64,000 nucleotides of DNA, taken from positions 99,243 to 163,242 of the forward strand of contig JACCGJ010013208.1 in NCBI GenBank assembly GCA_013407085.1, in the 5' to 3' direction. The first letter of the stretch is position 1; every line of letters starts with the position of its first letter. The stretch is from Atriophallophorus winterbourni. Taxonomy: Eukaryota > Platyhelminthes > Trematoda > Plagiorchiida > Microphallidae. A program made the translations under genes and the position numbers. Positions 54,843-64,000 of the stretch are shown piece after piece. Under the pieces are notes generated by a model that saw only the letters and a list, made by a program, of their open reading frames with translations, was not told the DNA's origin and searched no databases.

Positions 54843-55730
54843 ATGAGCAGAAGTGTCAGAGCAACAAAAAAATGCGACTGCACAGTAGGTCAGTATGTTG
54901 TCTTGCTTACAATTATTGATGGACCAGAGAACGCCGTTGTGCATGCCTCTCGAAAGTTGACCAAAGCGGAACAACATTGCGAACAAATATTAATAGAGAC
55001 ACTTAAGATAATATCAGCCGTTAAGCGATTCCACAAACTATTTAATGGCTGCTATCTCACCCACTTGACAGATGATAAAACACTTCTAGCAGTTTTTGGA
55101 TCCAAAATTCGTATAGCAGCACATTAAGCAAATCGACTGCAGCAGTATGCAATCATGCTACTGGCTTACTTATACCACCAGCCTCAGTGAACAGAGATGC
55201 AGCCGACATCTTCAGATACCACTGGAGCACTGCCTGCCACGGCAATGAAGATTGAAATCCAAACACAATCTGATCCCGTTCTACAGATATTCATGCAATA
55301 CATGCTTACATGATGACCTAATACAATTCGGGAAGGCCCTCTCAAAGGGAGGAAATTTCATTTCCCTTGATAATGACTGCCTCATGTTTTCTAAGCGTGT
55401 CGTAATTACTCGTTCTCTTCATTCACGAGTCCTTGGGTAAGCAATCTCTGGGCATCCGAGAAGCGAACGCATGAAAGCGATTGTGCGATCTAATGTCGAC
55501 ACATTCAAATGGGCCATCCTTATTTGCGTGGGGACGGGACTTCATATGAAAAATTCCAATGTTTCATCTTAGTCTATCGCAAAACTACAAAGAGGGTAAC
55601 GGCATCAACAATCACCAAAGAGTTTCGCAAACTGCATACAACTTTAACAAGCATGTTGTCGACAGATGAAACGAACGAATTTTCAGTGGCTGCACAACAT
55701 TCATTTCCGTCAGCTTAAGGAACTCCATTT
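54843..55730 (+). pseudogene. Gypsy-type LTR retrotransposon pol remnant
   Basis: The frame 54843-55127 contains the RNase H signature of Gypsy elements: His-Ala-Ser-Arg-Lys-Leu-Thr-Lys-Ala-Glu, then Leu-Thr-Asp-Asp-Lys-Thr-Leu-Leu-Ala-Val-Phe-Gly-Ser-Lys, continuing past a stop with Asn-Arg-Leu-Gln-Gln. At 55325-55490 comes the integrase zinc-binding region: Cys-Leu-Met-Phe, Val-Val-Ile-Thr-Arg-Ser-Leu, Gly-His-Pro-Arg-Ser-Glu-Arg-Met-Lys. A weak integrase core follows to about 55715. Several stops and frameshifts. No LTR was found, so both ends are lost. Confidence 0.75.
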
Positions 55731-55839
55731 TCTACATGATATTTGAAACAAAAAGTAATATTGGTTCATTCCATTTATTCACCTCTTCACCCCTGAGCAA
55801 GCTAGAGCTTTACAAATTACATACACTACCTTCATTAGA

Positions 55840-55955
55840 TCACTGCAATTAATAGGACTGATAGTAATGCTTTAGAACGCATCCAAGGATCTTTCACACG
55901 ATCCGTTATCTCGAGTTCGGATAAGCATATATATAAGATATTAGGATTGGAACCA
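55840..55955 (+). mobile_element. CR1-I family C-terminal fragment (+)
   Basis: About 35 codons (Asp-Ser-Asn-Ala-Leu-Glu-Arg-Ile-Gln-Gly-Ser-Phe-Thr-Arg) match the minus-strand fragment at 60683-60937 (Asp-Ser-Ile-Val-Leu-Glu-Lys-Val-Gln-Arg-Thr-Phe-Thr). It comes from the segment after the RT domain, where non-LTR elements have an Ile/Leu-Glu-X-Val-Gln-X-X-Phe-Thr block. Confidence 0.55.
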
Positions 55956-55994
55956 TTGAATTTTCGTAGAATACGACAAAACCTTGTACTCAAA

Positions 55995-56160
55995 GTGAGG
56001 TTTTACGGTAGGTTTTAATCTATGATTTTCGCATTCACGTTTCATACGATCGGCCAATTCGGTTGTCAAGATGGTTAGCTTCAAAGGACTGGTATCTAGG
56101 CTTTTATAGATGACAGGCTGCTCTACCGTAATAGCATCCACAAATAAGGTACTTTTCATG
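55995..56160 (-). mobile_element. CR1 ORF1 fragment
   Basis: The minus frame 56159-55941 contains Ser-Pro-Leu-Lys-Leu-Thr-Ile-Leu-Thr-Thr-Glu-Leu-Ala-Asp-Arg-Met-Lys-Arg-Glu, matching the Pro-Leu-Lys-Ile-Thr-Phe-Leu-Thr block of the ORF1 at 52991-53974. It is only about 40 recognisable codons. Confidence 0.5.
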
Positions 56161-56559
56161 GCGATTTTTCAGAAGTAGAAGAAAATGGATTCATTTGTAC
56201 ACAAATTATTACCAATTATATTAATTCAATCACATAAATAATTTTTAAAACCGTTACGTAATCAATGTTAGGGTGTGTATTCAGTGTCAAAAATCACACA
56301 GTCATTCGCCTTATTAGATCATGAATAACTTTCGCTTGATCATCCAAATAGCGGGCAATACCAGTAGTGGAATGAGGGATTGGATATTGCCTTTACCGAG
56401 TTGTGAACGATTTGCAATCCATGAACCCTTCATGCAGTTGGTGTGCATTATCGAACAAAATGACTCTGACAAATCTGTCACATCTGTCTATCAATAAATT
56501 GTATATAACCAACAAATAAGTCACTCGTTTTCATGAAATGTAGACGAGAACTGACATTA

Positions 56560-56900
56560 CTGCGTTCGTGCCAGTTTGAACTAGGCATGTTGAGGAAACC
56601 TGCTAAGTTTGTGGCGTGTAGGATGTAAATACGCTTCGATAAAAGATTGAGTTAATGCATCTTGATTAGATGAAGTTGAAGCTGGTGGCTAGTAAATGTA
56701 ACCTATTAAAAGATCTCGCATAGGTATTCCTATCCATTTTGAATCTTCAAGTTCCGTTTAATTCAAAGATGTTATGCTATTAGCTCTAAATCTTGAATGC
56801 ACATAAATAAGGCAACCGCCGCCTCGTTCTAGAGTGCGGTTTTTCCTGGATATGAGGTACAATTGATCTAGCATTGATAACAAGAGAACGAACAAAACAG
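56560..56900 (-). mobile_element. Non-LTR endonuclease fragment
   Basis: The minus strand near 56860-56820 reads Arg-Gly-Gly-Gly-Cys-Leu-Ile-Tyr-Val, then Glu-Leu-Glu-Asp-Ser-Lys-Trp and Gly-Tyr-Ile-Tyr with a stop before Pro-Pro-Ala-Ser. This is the order in CR1/Jockey endonucleases. It may belong to the AT-rich CR1-I family. Confidence 0.5.
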
Positions 56901-57049
56901 ATGTTTGAAGTTGAGGGATCGGTGATTCGTGCATTCGACAATTTTCTAAGCTAAAATTTCAGTTCATATGTTTTTACCAAAATGTATTATCATCAAAGTA
57001 TTGTTCATAAGTGAATAAATAAATAAAAAATTTATTCTTCGATATCCAA

Positions 57050-57345
57050 GGTCAAATGTGCAAGGTAGTGCTTCAGGTCTATCACTTTTTCTATTATATA
57101 TTAACGATGTAAATACAGTCATGTCACAGTAAACTTTTCCTGTTTGCAGACGACATAAAAGTAGTCATTTCTTTTCCATATTCAGAAGCATAAAACTTGC
57201 ATTGCCAGGCCGAAGAAATATTTAGCTGCATTATCCAAATGGAGAAAAAATAATGGTCTCTCATTCTGTGTAGGTAAATCTAAGTTCATGCCTTCAATAT
57301 ATATATATAATATCTGTTAGATCAATCCTTCTTAATAATAAGCCC
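57050..57345 (+). mobile_element. CR1-I family RT fragment (+)
   Basis: Contains Leu-Phe-Leu-Leu-Tyr-type residues, then Cys-His-Ser-Lys-Leu-Phe-Leu-Phe-Ala-Asp-Asp-Ile-Lys-Val-Val-Ile-Ser-Phe (57130-57185) after a stop, matching the minus copy at 61379-61666. It ends in a TATATA run at 57298-57310. Several stops; not functional. Confidence 0.6.
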
Positions 57346-60300
57346 ATTCATATGATCGACTGCACAATAAAGGACCGATTTGAAAACGAAACTAGCAATC
57401 CGCACAGCGAAAACCTTTCTTGTTCTTGCACTGATGCTCAAGATTTCTTTAATATCAACATTAATGAAGGTGCTGCTAACCTCTGGCGCGAGGGCCTAAA
57501 CTGTCTCTACACCAACGCGCAGGGCCTATTGAGCAAACTTGCAGAACTCCGCTTGCGACATGCATCGTGTAAATTCCAAATGATAGCTGTGTCGGAAACG
57601 TGGTTAAGTTTTTCTATCACTGTTGCCGAGATTTCACTCCCGAATATGCTCATTTTCAGGAATGAACGTCCAACTAGAGGCGGCGGCGTCCTTTTATACT
57701 ATAACTCGCGTCTTTCCTGTGAGATTATATCGCATCAGCAACTTAACGTGTGGATTCACTTTGGTGTCGCGTGCAACTTAAAAATAAGGACTGTGCCCTC
57801 ATTGCGGTAATATATCGTCCTCCGAATACTCAACATTCGATGGATGGTGTCCTTTTGGCTTCCGTTCGCTTCGCCTTATCACTACCTCACACTCATGCCT
57901 TACTGATGGGGGATTTCAACTCTCTCGAGCTTTTCAGCGAACCTATCCCAAATACGTTTGCCGCGGATTTGGATTATCTTATCAACAGCCATCCTTTGTA
58001 CAATTATGTGAAGGTTGCTACACGTTTCCGAAGTAGCGACCGTCCATCTTTGCTCGATCTGGTGCTGACTAACGAAGAGCTGATGGTAGAAGAAATACAT
58101 TATGGACCACCCCTAGGGAAGAGTGACCACGTCGTCCTGACATTCTTTTTCGTTTTTTCACGCTGTATTCCTCGACGAAAAGGTAACTCTTGTCCGAACC
58201 GTCACAGACTACAAGGCTTTTCAAGAGATCATTGCGGCCAACAATTTTAACATTCTGCTTAATGACGATCCTGAGCTTGCCTGGTGCAGATTTGTCTCTC
58301 AGTGGCACCTTCTATTGCAACAATCATCGACTTCGGCCGAACTCAAAAGACGTATTCCGCAGACGTTCATTCGTAGTAGAACTCGCAAGTAGATTAGGTG
58401 CAGAAACACTGCCTGACATGTGTTCCGATCGGAAGAGTGTGTGCGAAATTGGGAAATTTATCGTCAATTACGCAACCACTGCACGTCTCTAGTGCGTAAA
58501 GACAGACGGGACTACCAGGAAAAGTTGACGACACGATTTCTACACAACAGAAAACTACTTTATCGTCTTATAAACGATAAACGAAAGGTAAAAACTTGTA
58601 TCCCGCCTCTGAAAATTTAAGGTGGTTCTACGTCGACTTCTTTAGAAGCCGCGAACACACTAAAGGATCACTACATGCCGGTTTTCTAGAATTGTTCACC
58701 ATCCACATTAAATATCATCACAACACCACCTAGACTCTTCACCGTCATATTCTTCGCTGAGAGCATACACAAAAATTTATGCAGCTCCGGGACAACTTAT
58801 CTCCGGGAATAGACCGGATAACGCCGAAAGCATTGCGTGCGGTTGCCGCACATATTTGTGAGCCACTTGCTGTCTACTTTCAACGCTTGTTTGATACCTC
58901 GCGTGTTCCCGAATTTTGGAAACAGGGTATTATTACCCCAATCTATAAAGGAGGAAACCGCAGCGACCCCGCGAATTACCGTCCAGTCACCTTGCTCCCC
59001 GTGCTTTCTAAAGTCATGGAATCGATCGTGTCCGACGAGTTGATGACTTTTATGGAGAACGAGAACGCTGTCGCTGTCGAGCAACATGGGTTTCGTCGCG
59101 GACACTCCTGTACGACAAACCTGCTTTTGGCCCGGGACAGCTGGACCAAAGCTGTCAACGCAGGCTACGGTGTTTATGCAATTTACCTGGATTTCTCCAA
59201 AGCTTTTGTTAGCGTAAACCACGCTATTTCACTACAAAAGCTTGCTCTTCTTGGAATCGGTAACCCACTTTTGTCTTGGATAGCCGAATTTCTCCGCGCC
59301 AGAACACTCCACGTTCGCGTCAGACAATCACTTTCTGATTGTTTTTCAATAAAATGTGGTTTACCCCAAGGTTCTGTACTCGGCCTGCGCTTGTTCTTGA
59401 TGTTCATCAACGACATTGGTGCATGTGTGAACTCACCGTTTTTTAATGTTCGCAGATGACCTCAAACTCTGGCGAATCCTCTCTTCCCCAAATGACTGTG
59501 ACGAATTGCAGATGGACCTCAACTCACTTAATAGTTGGGCAATTATGAACCAGCTACCTTTCAATCCACGAAAATGCCGATCTCTCCGCATTCGCCACCC
59601 CGTGAACCTAGGTATCAACTAGGGGGCACCGAAATTTCGGTATACTGGTTAAAAGTAACCTCGGGTGCTCTTCTCACTGTTCATACGCTTCTTTAGTCGC
59701 GAATCGAAACGTAAGCATTCTAAAACGAGTCTTCGGTTCTTTCGACCGCAGCCTTTCCCCCTCACTTCTCCACGCGTACGTCAGACCTCACCTAGAATAC
59801 GCTGTGTCCGTCTGGTCCCCGTGGTTAAAGCGTGATATTCACGTCCTGGAACAAGCTCAACGGAGATTCAGCAAAATCGTCAAAGGGCTTAGTTCGATGA
59901 ACTATGAAGATCGCCTGAAGGCACTTAATTTGTTTCCCATGAGTTACCGCCGCATCCGAGGGGATCTGATTTTGGTTTTCCTGATTCTCAAGAATGCCAA
60001 ACATTCGTGCTTCAGACTGCTTTCGATGGCCCCTAGTTCCGGAACCCGGGGACATGCCTTAAAGCTTGCCCATCTACCAAGTCGGTTAAACTGCCGAAAG
60101 TTTTTTTTCACAGTTCGCACTCCTTCTGCCTGGAATGATCTACCGTCTTTTATTGTAACCTCTCCTTCCCTTGCAATTTTTAAAGAACGCCTTGACTCTC
60201 ACCTATATCATTCTCAGGAAATTTGAATTTACCTTCACACATTTCTTTTTGTTCCCGATGCTGCACCCATTTTCTCTTTTCTCTTTCCCAGACCTACATA

Positions 60301-60500
60301 AGAATTGACGCCAATCCATCGTCCCCTGTATTGACTATCCTGTGTTTCCTCTGACCCCACCATTTACGGAACTTTGGTAACTGAAACTCAATTTCATGGA
60401 CTCCACCCGACCCCCTGTGCTGATTATCCTGTGGTTCTATTTTAAGCTCATAGCTTTTTGTTCCAAAATATACTATTGACTATTGGGTTCATATATTCCA
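57346..60500 (+). mobile_element. CR1-H, nearly full ORF2, frameshifted
   Basis: A CR1 lineage distinct from CR1-1 and CR1-2, with higher GC. It spans the whole endonuclease and RT and a 3' UTR that contains 'gtggttctattttaagctc' (60432-60450) and 'gctttttgttcc', which resemble the 3' UTR of CR1-2. No ORF1 is recognised upstream; instead a CR1-I fragment abuts the start. Confidence 0.8.
57352..60226 (+). pseudogene. CR1-H ORF2: endonuclease-reverse transcriptase
   Basis: Frames in order: 57352-57810 (Leu-Tyr-Thr-Asn-Ala-Gln-Gly-Leu, Val-Ser-Glu-Thr-Trp, Thr-Arg-Gly-Gly-Gly-Val), 57750-58250 (Val-Ile-Tyr-Arg-Pro-Pro, Met-Gly-Asp-Phe-Asn, Lys-Ser-Asp-His), a linker with two frames to 58620, 58779-59459 (Ser-Pro-Gly-Ile-Asp, Tyr-Arg-Pro-Val-Thr-Leu-Leu-Pro-Val, His-Gly-Phe-Arg-Arg-Gly, Leu-Asp-Phe-Ser-Lys-Ala-Phe-Val-Ser-Val), and 59804-60226 (C-terminal block). 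Motif A has Phe-Val where Phe-Asp is usual. Phe-Ala-Asp-Asp is reached only after a one-base shift at 59440-59446 in a T-run. At least five frameshifts and several stops (58390, 58618, 58688) show long decay. Confidence 0.8.
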
Positions 60501-60679
60501 CATCACTCACATTCAACGAGCATTTCTCTTTACTTCCGTGCGGAATCTTTCTAGTTCCACTATGTTATTTTGATTTCTTGAATTATACCTAGAACCTTGT
60601 CGGAAGCGAATAGTCGAATTTATATCTATATCAGAGGATATTATTCTAGAAAACAGTATTAGGTTAGTCTGATTCTACG

Positions 60680-62520
60680 GAATCATAATGGTTCTACCAT
60701 TAGCTGCTTACACCATTCTCTACATGTTTGATATGAGCTATTTCCGATGATTGATTCGGTAAAAGTACGTTGTACTTTCTCCAAAACGATGCTATCGGTT
60801 TCATTCATGCTGATATATTTTATATTACAGTAATCAAAGAGAGGCATAGTAAATAATGTATAATGTTCTAACTTACAGTGTTGAAGAGTAAAGAATATAT
60901 GAATCATATTTACCCTCTGTTTTGCCTTTGAGATCACGTGATATATATGCTAGTTAAATGTAAGCAATGTGAACCCAAGTTCATGTGTGCAGTCGGTTTT
61001 ATGAATGGGCTCACTTTTAAGGAGGATTAATCTAACTGGTATTATATATATTTACCCTTAACGGTCGAATGGGTCAAATTCGGTACACAAAATTTAAAGG
61101 TCTATGATAAGAAAAATTAGACGGATTACTTCCGTGTGCCGAGAGTATCGGATTCGGCACACTTTCTGCTCTCCTTTGATACGCGTTTGAGACGGCTGAT
61201 CCATGCGACGCGCCGGTTGTCAACAAACTTCGGAAGTGAGGTGACGCTTGTAAAATAATTCAGGCAGTTAAGGGTTGAAGGCAGAAACTTAGATTTATCT
61301 ACACAGAATGAGAGACCATTAATTTTACCCTAGTTGGATAATGCAGCTAAATCATTGTTCAGCCTGGCAATGTAAGATTTATGCGTCTGAAGATGGGAAA
61401 AAGATGACAACTTTCATGTCTTCTGCGAACAAAAATAGTTTACTATGACATATGAATGTATGTACATCGTTTGTATATAATAGAAAAAGTAATGGACCTG
61501 AAGCACTGCTTTGTATCAGGCCACTTGGAATCAGCAGGGTGCGCGATCTGTGACCATTGACTTCAACGCAGTATGTGCGATCTATAAGGAAATATGTCAA
61601 CCAGGAGATAAGATTCCCACCTATACCAAATAAACTCAGCTTTGATAGTAACAGTTTATGTGGCACTGTGTCGAAAGCTCAAGTATCAAGGAAGACAACT
61701 ATGACTGCTTAACCATTTTCAATTGAGCTTGTGATGCAGTCTAAATATTCTATCTTGCAAGCGATGCAGGATCTTTTGTTAAGTATGCCGTGCTGTGCCT
61801 TAGAAAAGATACAAGGTGTAAGGTATTCTTGTATAACTTTGTTTACAATTATTTTCAAATAATCTTGATAAGAAAGCTTTATGGTTTATCGGTCTGTAGT
61901 TTGTGACTAAGTGTTTGGAGCCAATTTTGTATCTAGGTATAACAATTGAGTTTTTCCTTTCTGTCGGGAAGATACCGGATTCGATAGATGTGTTGGATAA
62001 GTTGAAAGTCTTTGCCACGCATTTTGCATATGGCTGGAGATATGCCTGTTCTGTCAGGTTTACTACCGACAGTTGCTTTCTGACAGAACTTACTTGTCAC
62101 TCAGGTTTCTACTCACAGTATTCGGTATACCAGGCGAGGGATGTTGACTGGTTTTATAAACATAGTATGACTTGTTGTACCTAGAGTTAAAGTTTATAAA
62201 GAATTCTTCACAAATATCATCAGCGAAACTGGAAATTGTTTAAGCTTTGGATGAATTACAATATATGATATTGAAATCTATGTTGCTTGGTGAGTTGGAT
62301 GATGTTAGCTTGAAAAGCTTACCTAGTGATTTTAGCTTATCCCGGCTTATAATGGCTCTGTTTTCGTAAGCTCTGAGTGTGTTATCTAAAGCAGATCTGT
62401 GACTACGTAAAAGTTCATAAAAATGAAGAAGAGCAAAAATGTCATGCGTTTCCAGGGTAAAAAATGTAGCTTCATTATTTTTCCATTTTCTGGGCTTTCG
62501 TTAATTTTGTACGCCTAATG
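60680..62520 (-). mobile_element. CR1-I, AT-rich divergent non-LTR element
   Basis: On the minus strand: a linker (Asn-Glu-type block near 62200), Thr-Asn-Tyr-Arg-Pro-Ile (61900), His-Lys-Leu-Leu-Leu-Ser-Lys-Leu-Ser-Leu-Phe-Gly-Ile-Gly-Gly (61660), Ser-Gly-Pro-Leu-Leu-Phe-Leu-Leu-Tyr-Thr-Asn-Asp-Val and Phe-Ala-Glu-Asp (61400; usually FADD, so a catalytic Asp is replaced by Glu), and a post-RT block (60937-60683). The blocks are spaced as in CR1/Jockey RT, but the sequence is very different from the other families here and strongly AT-biased. Degenerate. Confidence 0.65.
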
Positions 62521-63555
62521 AGCTTATGGGACTCCACATAAGTGAACCTTTGATTTTTGAATGAAATGTTGAAGAGACCGATGTGAAATCACTAGAGAGG
62601 GAGTGAAGTGAGATATATATGGATTATAAAATAAAGGTTGGTATAGATAATGATGATAATAGGATGGATATTGTGTAATGGTCGCTGAATAATAATACAG
62701 TAGAATTGTACACAAAGGTATAGGAGAAATTGCTGAATGATGATACTTTTGCTTTGAGAAATATTGGAGTTAGTTTTTATCAAAGATTCACATTGCATCT
62801 GTTCATTCTTATTTGAGGTAATGTTAATTATATAGGAACTATTAAATTTGCGCTTTTTCATAGTTGAATTCACGTTGCATGGACGTCAAGTTGAGTTTCA
62901 TGACCACTTTTATCAAGTAAATAGGATGCAAATCTCTTATCCGAGAATTTTAATAAAACAAGAGTCCGCTGTTTAATATTGTTTTACGTGGACGGACTAA
63001 GATTAAACATTCCATATGTTGAAAATATACGATTTTTTAAAAATCGTTTAGACGGTAATCATCTGCAACGTTGAACATGATAACATTTTTCGAACGAACT
63101 TCTCTTTGACATATTTCTGTGCACAGGGTTTTTTAAATTTATTAGCTTGGATCAAAATATCTTGGTCAATACCTATATCAGGGTTCATGAGCGACAAAAG
63201 AGGTTTCAGAGAATAATAGGTGGAATTGCATGTTGTTTCTGAGTTCTAACACTTCCGATTATAACATTTTTAATTTATTCAGGATAACTGAAGTGTCATT
63301 GTTTAATCTGACAGTACAAATACTTGGCGTAGATATCTTACGAAATTTTATTCGAGAAGAGAGTAAGGTTTCAGAATGCATTATTCAACAAATTTATATC
63401 ATAGATTCAACATATATTATTTTAATAAGATTCAGGTAAAATATGTATAGAGAATACGTTGAATAAAACCGGCGTAAATGTAATAAGTGAAGATGGATCA
63501 CGTTACAAATTTGAGCAGCCCGCGACTTGTCTTTGTTTCTTTAACAGTAGCATTT
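62521..63555. other. No gene recognised; AT-rich
   Basis: About 1 kb of very AT-rich DNA. It may be the 5' part of CR1-I, but I cannot find endonuclease motifs with confidence. Confidence 0.4.
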
Positions 63556-63560
63556 AAGTC

Positions 63561-64000
63561 TTGCGACAATGGTACTTTTATGTCGTTTTTTTATCGCCAA
63601 GAACGTTGCCCACAATCATCAAAACCTACTTAATTCCAACCATGGAGCATGTATCTCAATCTTGGACTCAATTGTTACAAAAGGATATACAACTGCTTGA
63701 TAAAATGAACCATCGTGCAACCAAACCTGTAAGTGGTTTCCAGCAGGAAAGCACGAAAAATGATTGCAAATTTTGAGCCTTCTCAACCCCATCAAATAAG
63801 CTTTCGGTATAATGTGATACTGATGTACAAAATATTATATTCCCCATATATTCCTTTAAAACATTTTTTTGAATACGCTCAGTCACTCAGCGACACTACA
63901 AATTCCCCACTGCCGAATTTGCCGTCAGCGATCATTTTGCTATGTTCTTTCTATTTACTTTTTATAATGCTCAACCTCGAATCTATCGTTGCAGCTTTCA
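63561..64000 (+). mobile_element. CR1 ORF2 C-terminal fragment, runs off the window
   Basis: The frame 63561-63776 contains Arg-Thr-Leu-Pro-Thr-Ile-Ile-Lys-Thr-Tyr-Leu-Ile-Pro-Thr-Met-Glu and Leu-Leu-Gln-Lys-Asp-Ile-Gln-Leu-Leu-Asp-Lys, the post-RT block of CR1. After a frameshift near 63770 the C-terminal part continues (Leu-Leu-Asn-Pro-Ile-Lys, later Ser-Pro-Leu-Pro-Asn-Leu-Pro) up to the window edge. Confidence 0.7.

Overview
The window looks like nuclear DNA of a flatworm, most likely a trematode. No species-level marker is visible. The case rests on four things: hammerhead ribozymes inside SINE-like repeats with a Pol III B box (the architecture of schistosome Sm-alpha elements), stacks of CR1-, RTE- and Penelope-type retroelements, candidate GT-AG introns of about 32-34 nt, and intronless histone genes ending in the metazoan histone stem-loop. 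I found only two intact host genes, H2B (37633-38001, +) and H2A (40865-41242, +). Each has several CCAAT boxes, a TATA box and a 3' stem-loop. Nearly everything else that can be recognised is mobile DNA, most of it broken.

Layout. 1-18 kb is gene-poor. It holds RTE tails (672-832, 6807-7165, 9537-9760), hammerhead elements (3343-3387, 10732-10773), a palindrome made of two SINE-like units (7168-7700) and a Penelope remnant with a GIY-YIG domain (12118-12605). 18-24 kb is a minus-strand RTE element (RTE-B) split by a nearly intact CR1 (CR1-1a, 19357-22551). 24.4-28.2 kb holds two more CR1 fragments. 28.2-32.6 kb is a second copy of the CR1-1 family, interrupted by a 5'-truncated RTE with an otherwise open frame (RTE-A, 29047-31661).

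32.5-43.2 kb is the most structured part. Two arms of about 2.2 kb (32564-34785 and 41008-43170) form an inverted segmental duplication. Each runs from inside a CR1 element to inside the H2A coding sequence. Arm 1 ends in a truncated, frameshifted H2A copy fused to a palindrome of two MULE-type transposase copies (34783-37239), which abuts the H2B promoter.

42.8-54.6 kb is a pile of five minus-strand CR1 fragments (G, F, E, D, C). A U6 snRNA joined directly to a short RTE-derived element (46381-46857) sits inside F. 54.8-64 kb has a decayed Gypsy pol remnant, CR1-H (57346-60500) and fragments of a more divergent AT-rich CR1/Jockey-like family.

The points most worth following up are the U6-RTE chimera, the two hammerhead ribozyme families, the H2A/MULE inverted duplication, and the internally deleted RTE family that has the same 5' end at two loci. 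All identifications come from reading the sequence and remembering family hallmarks; no database search was run.
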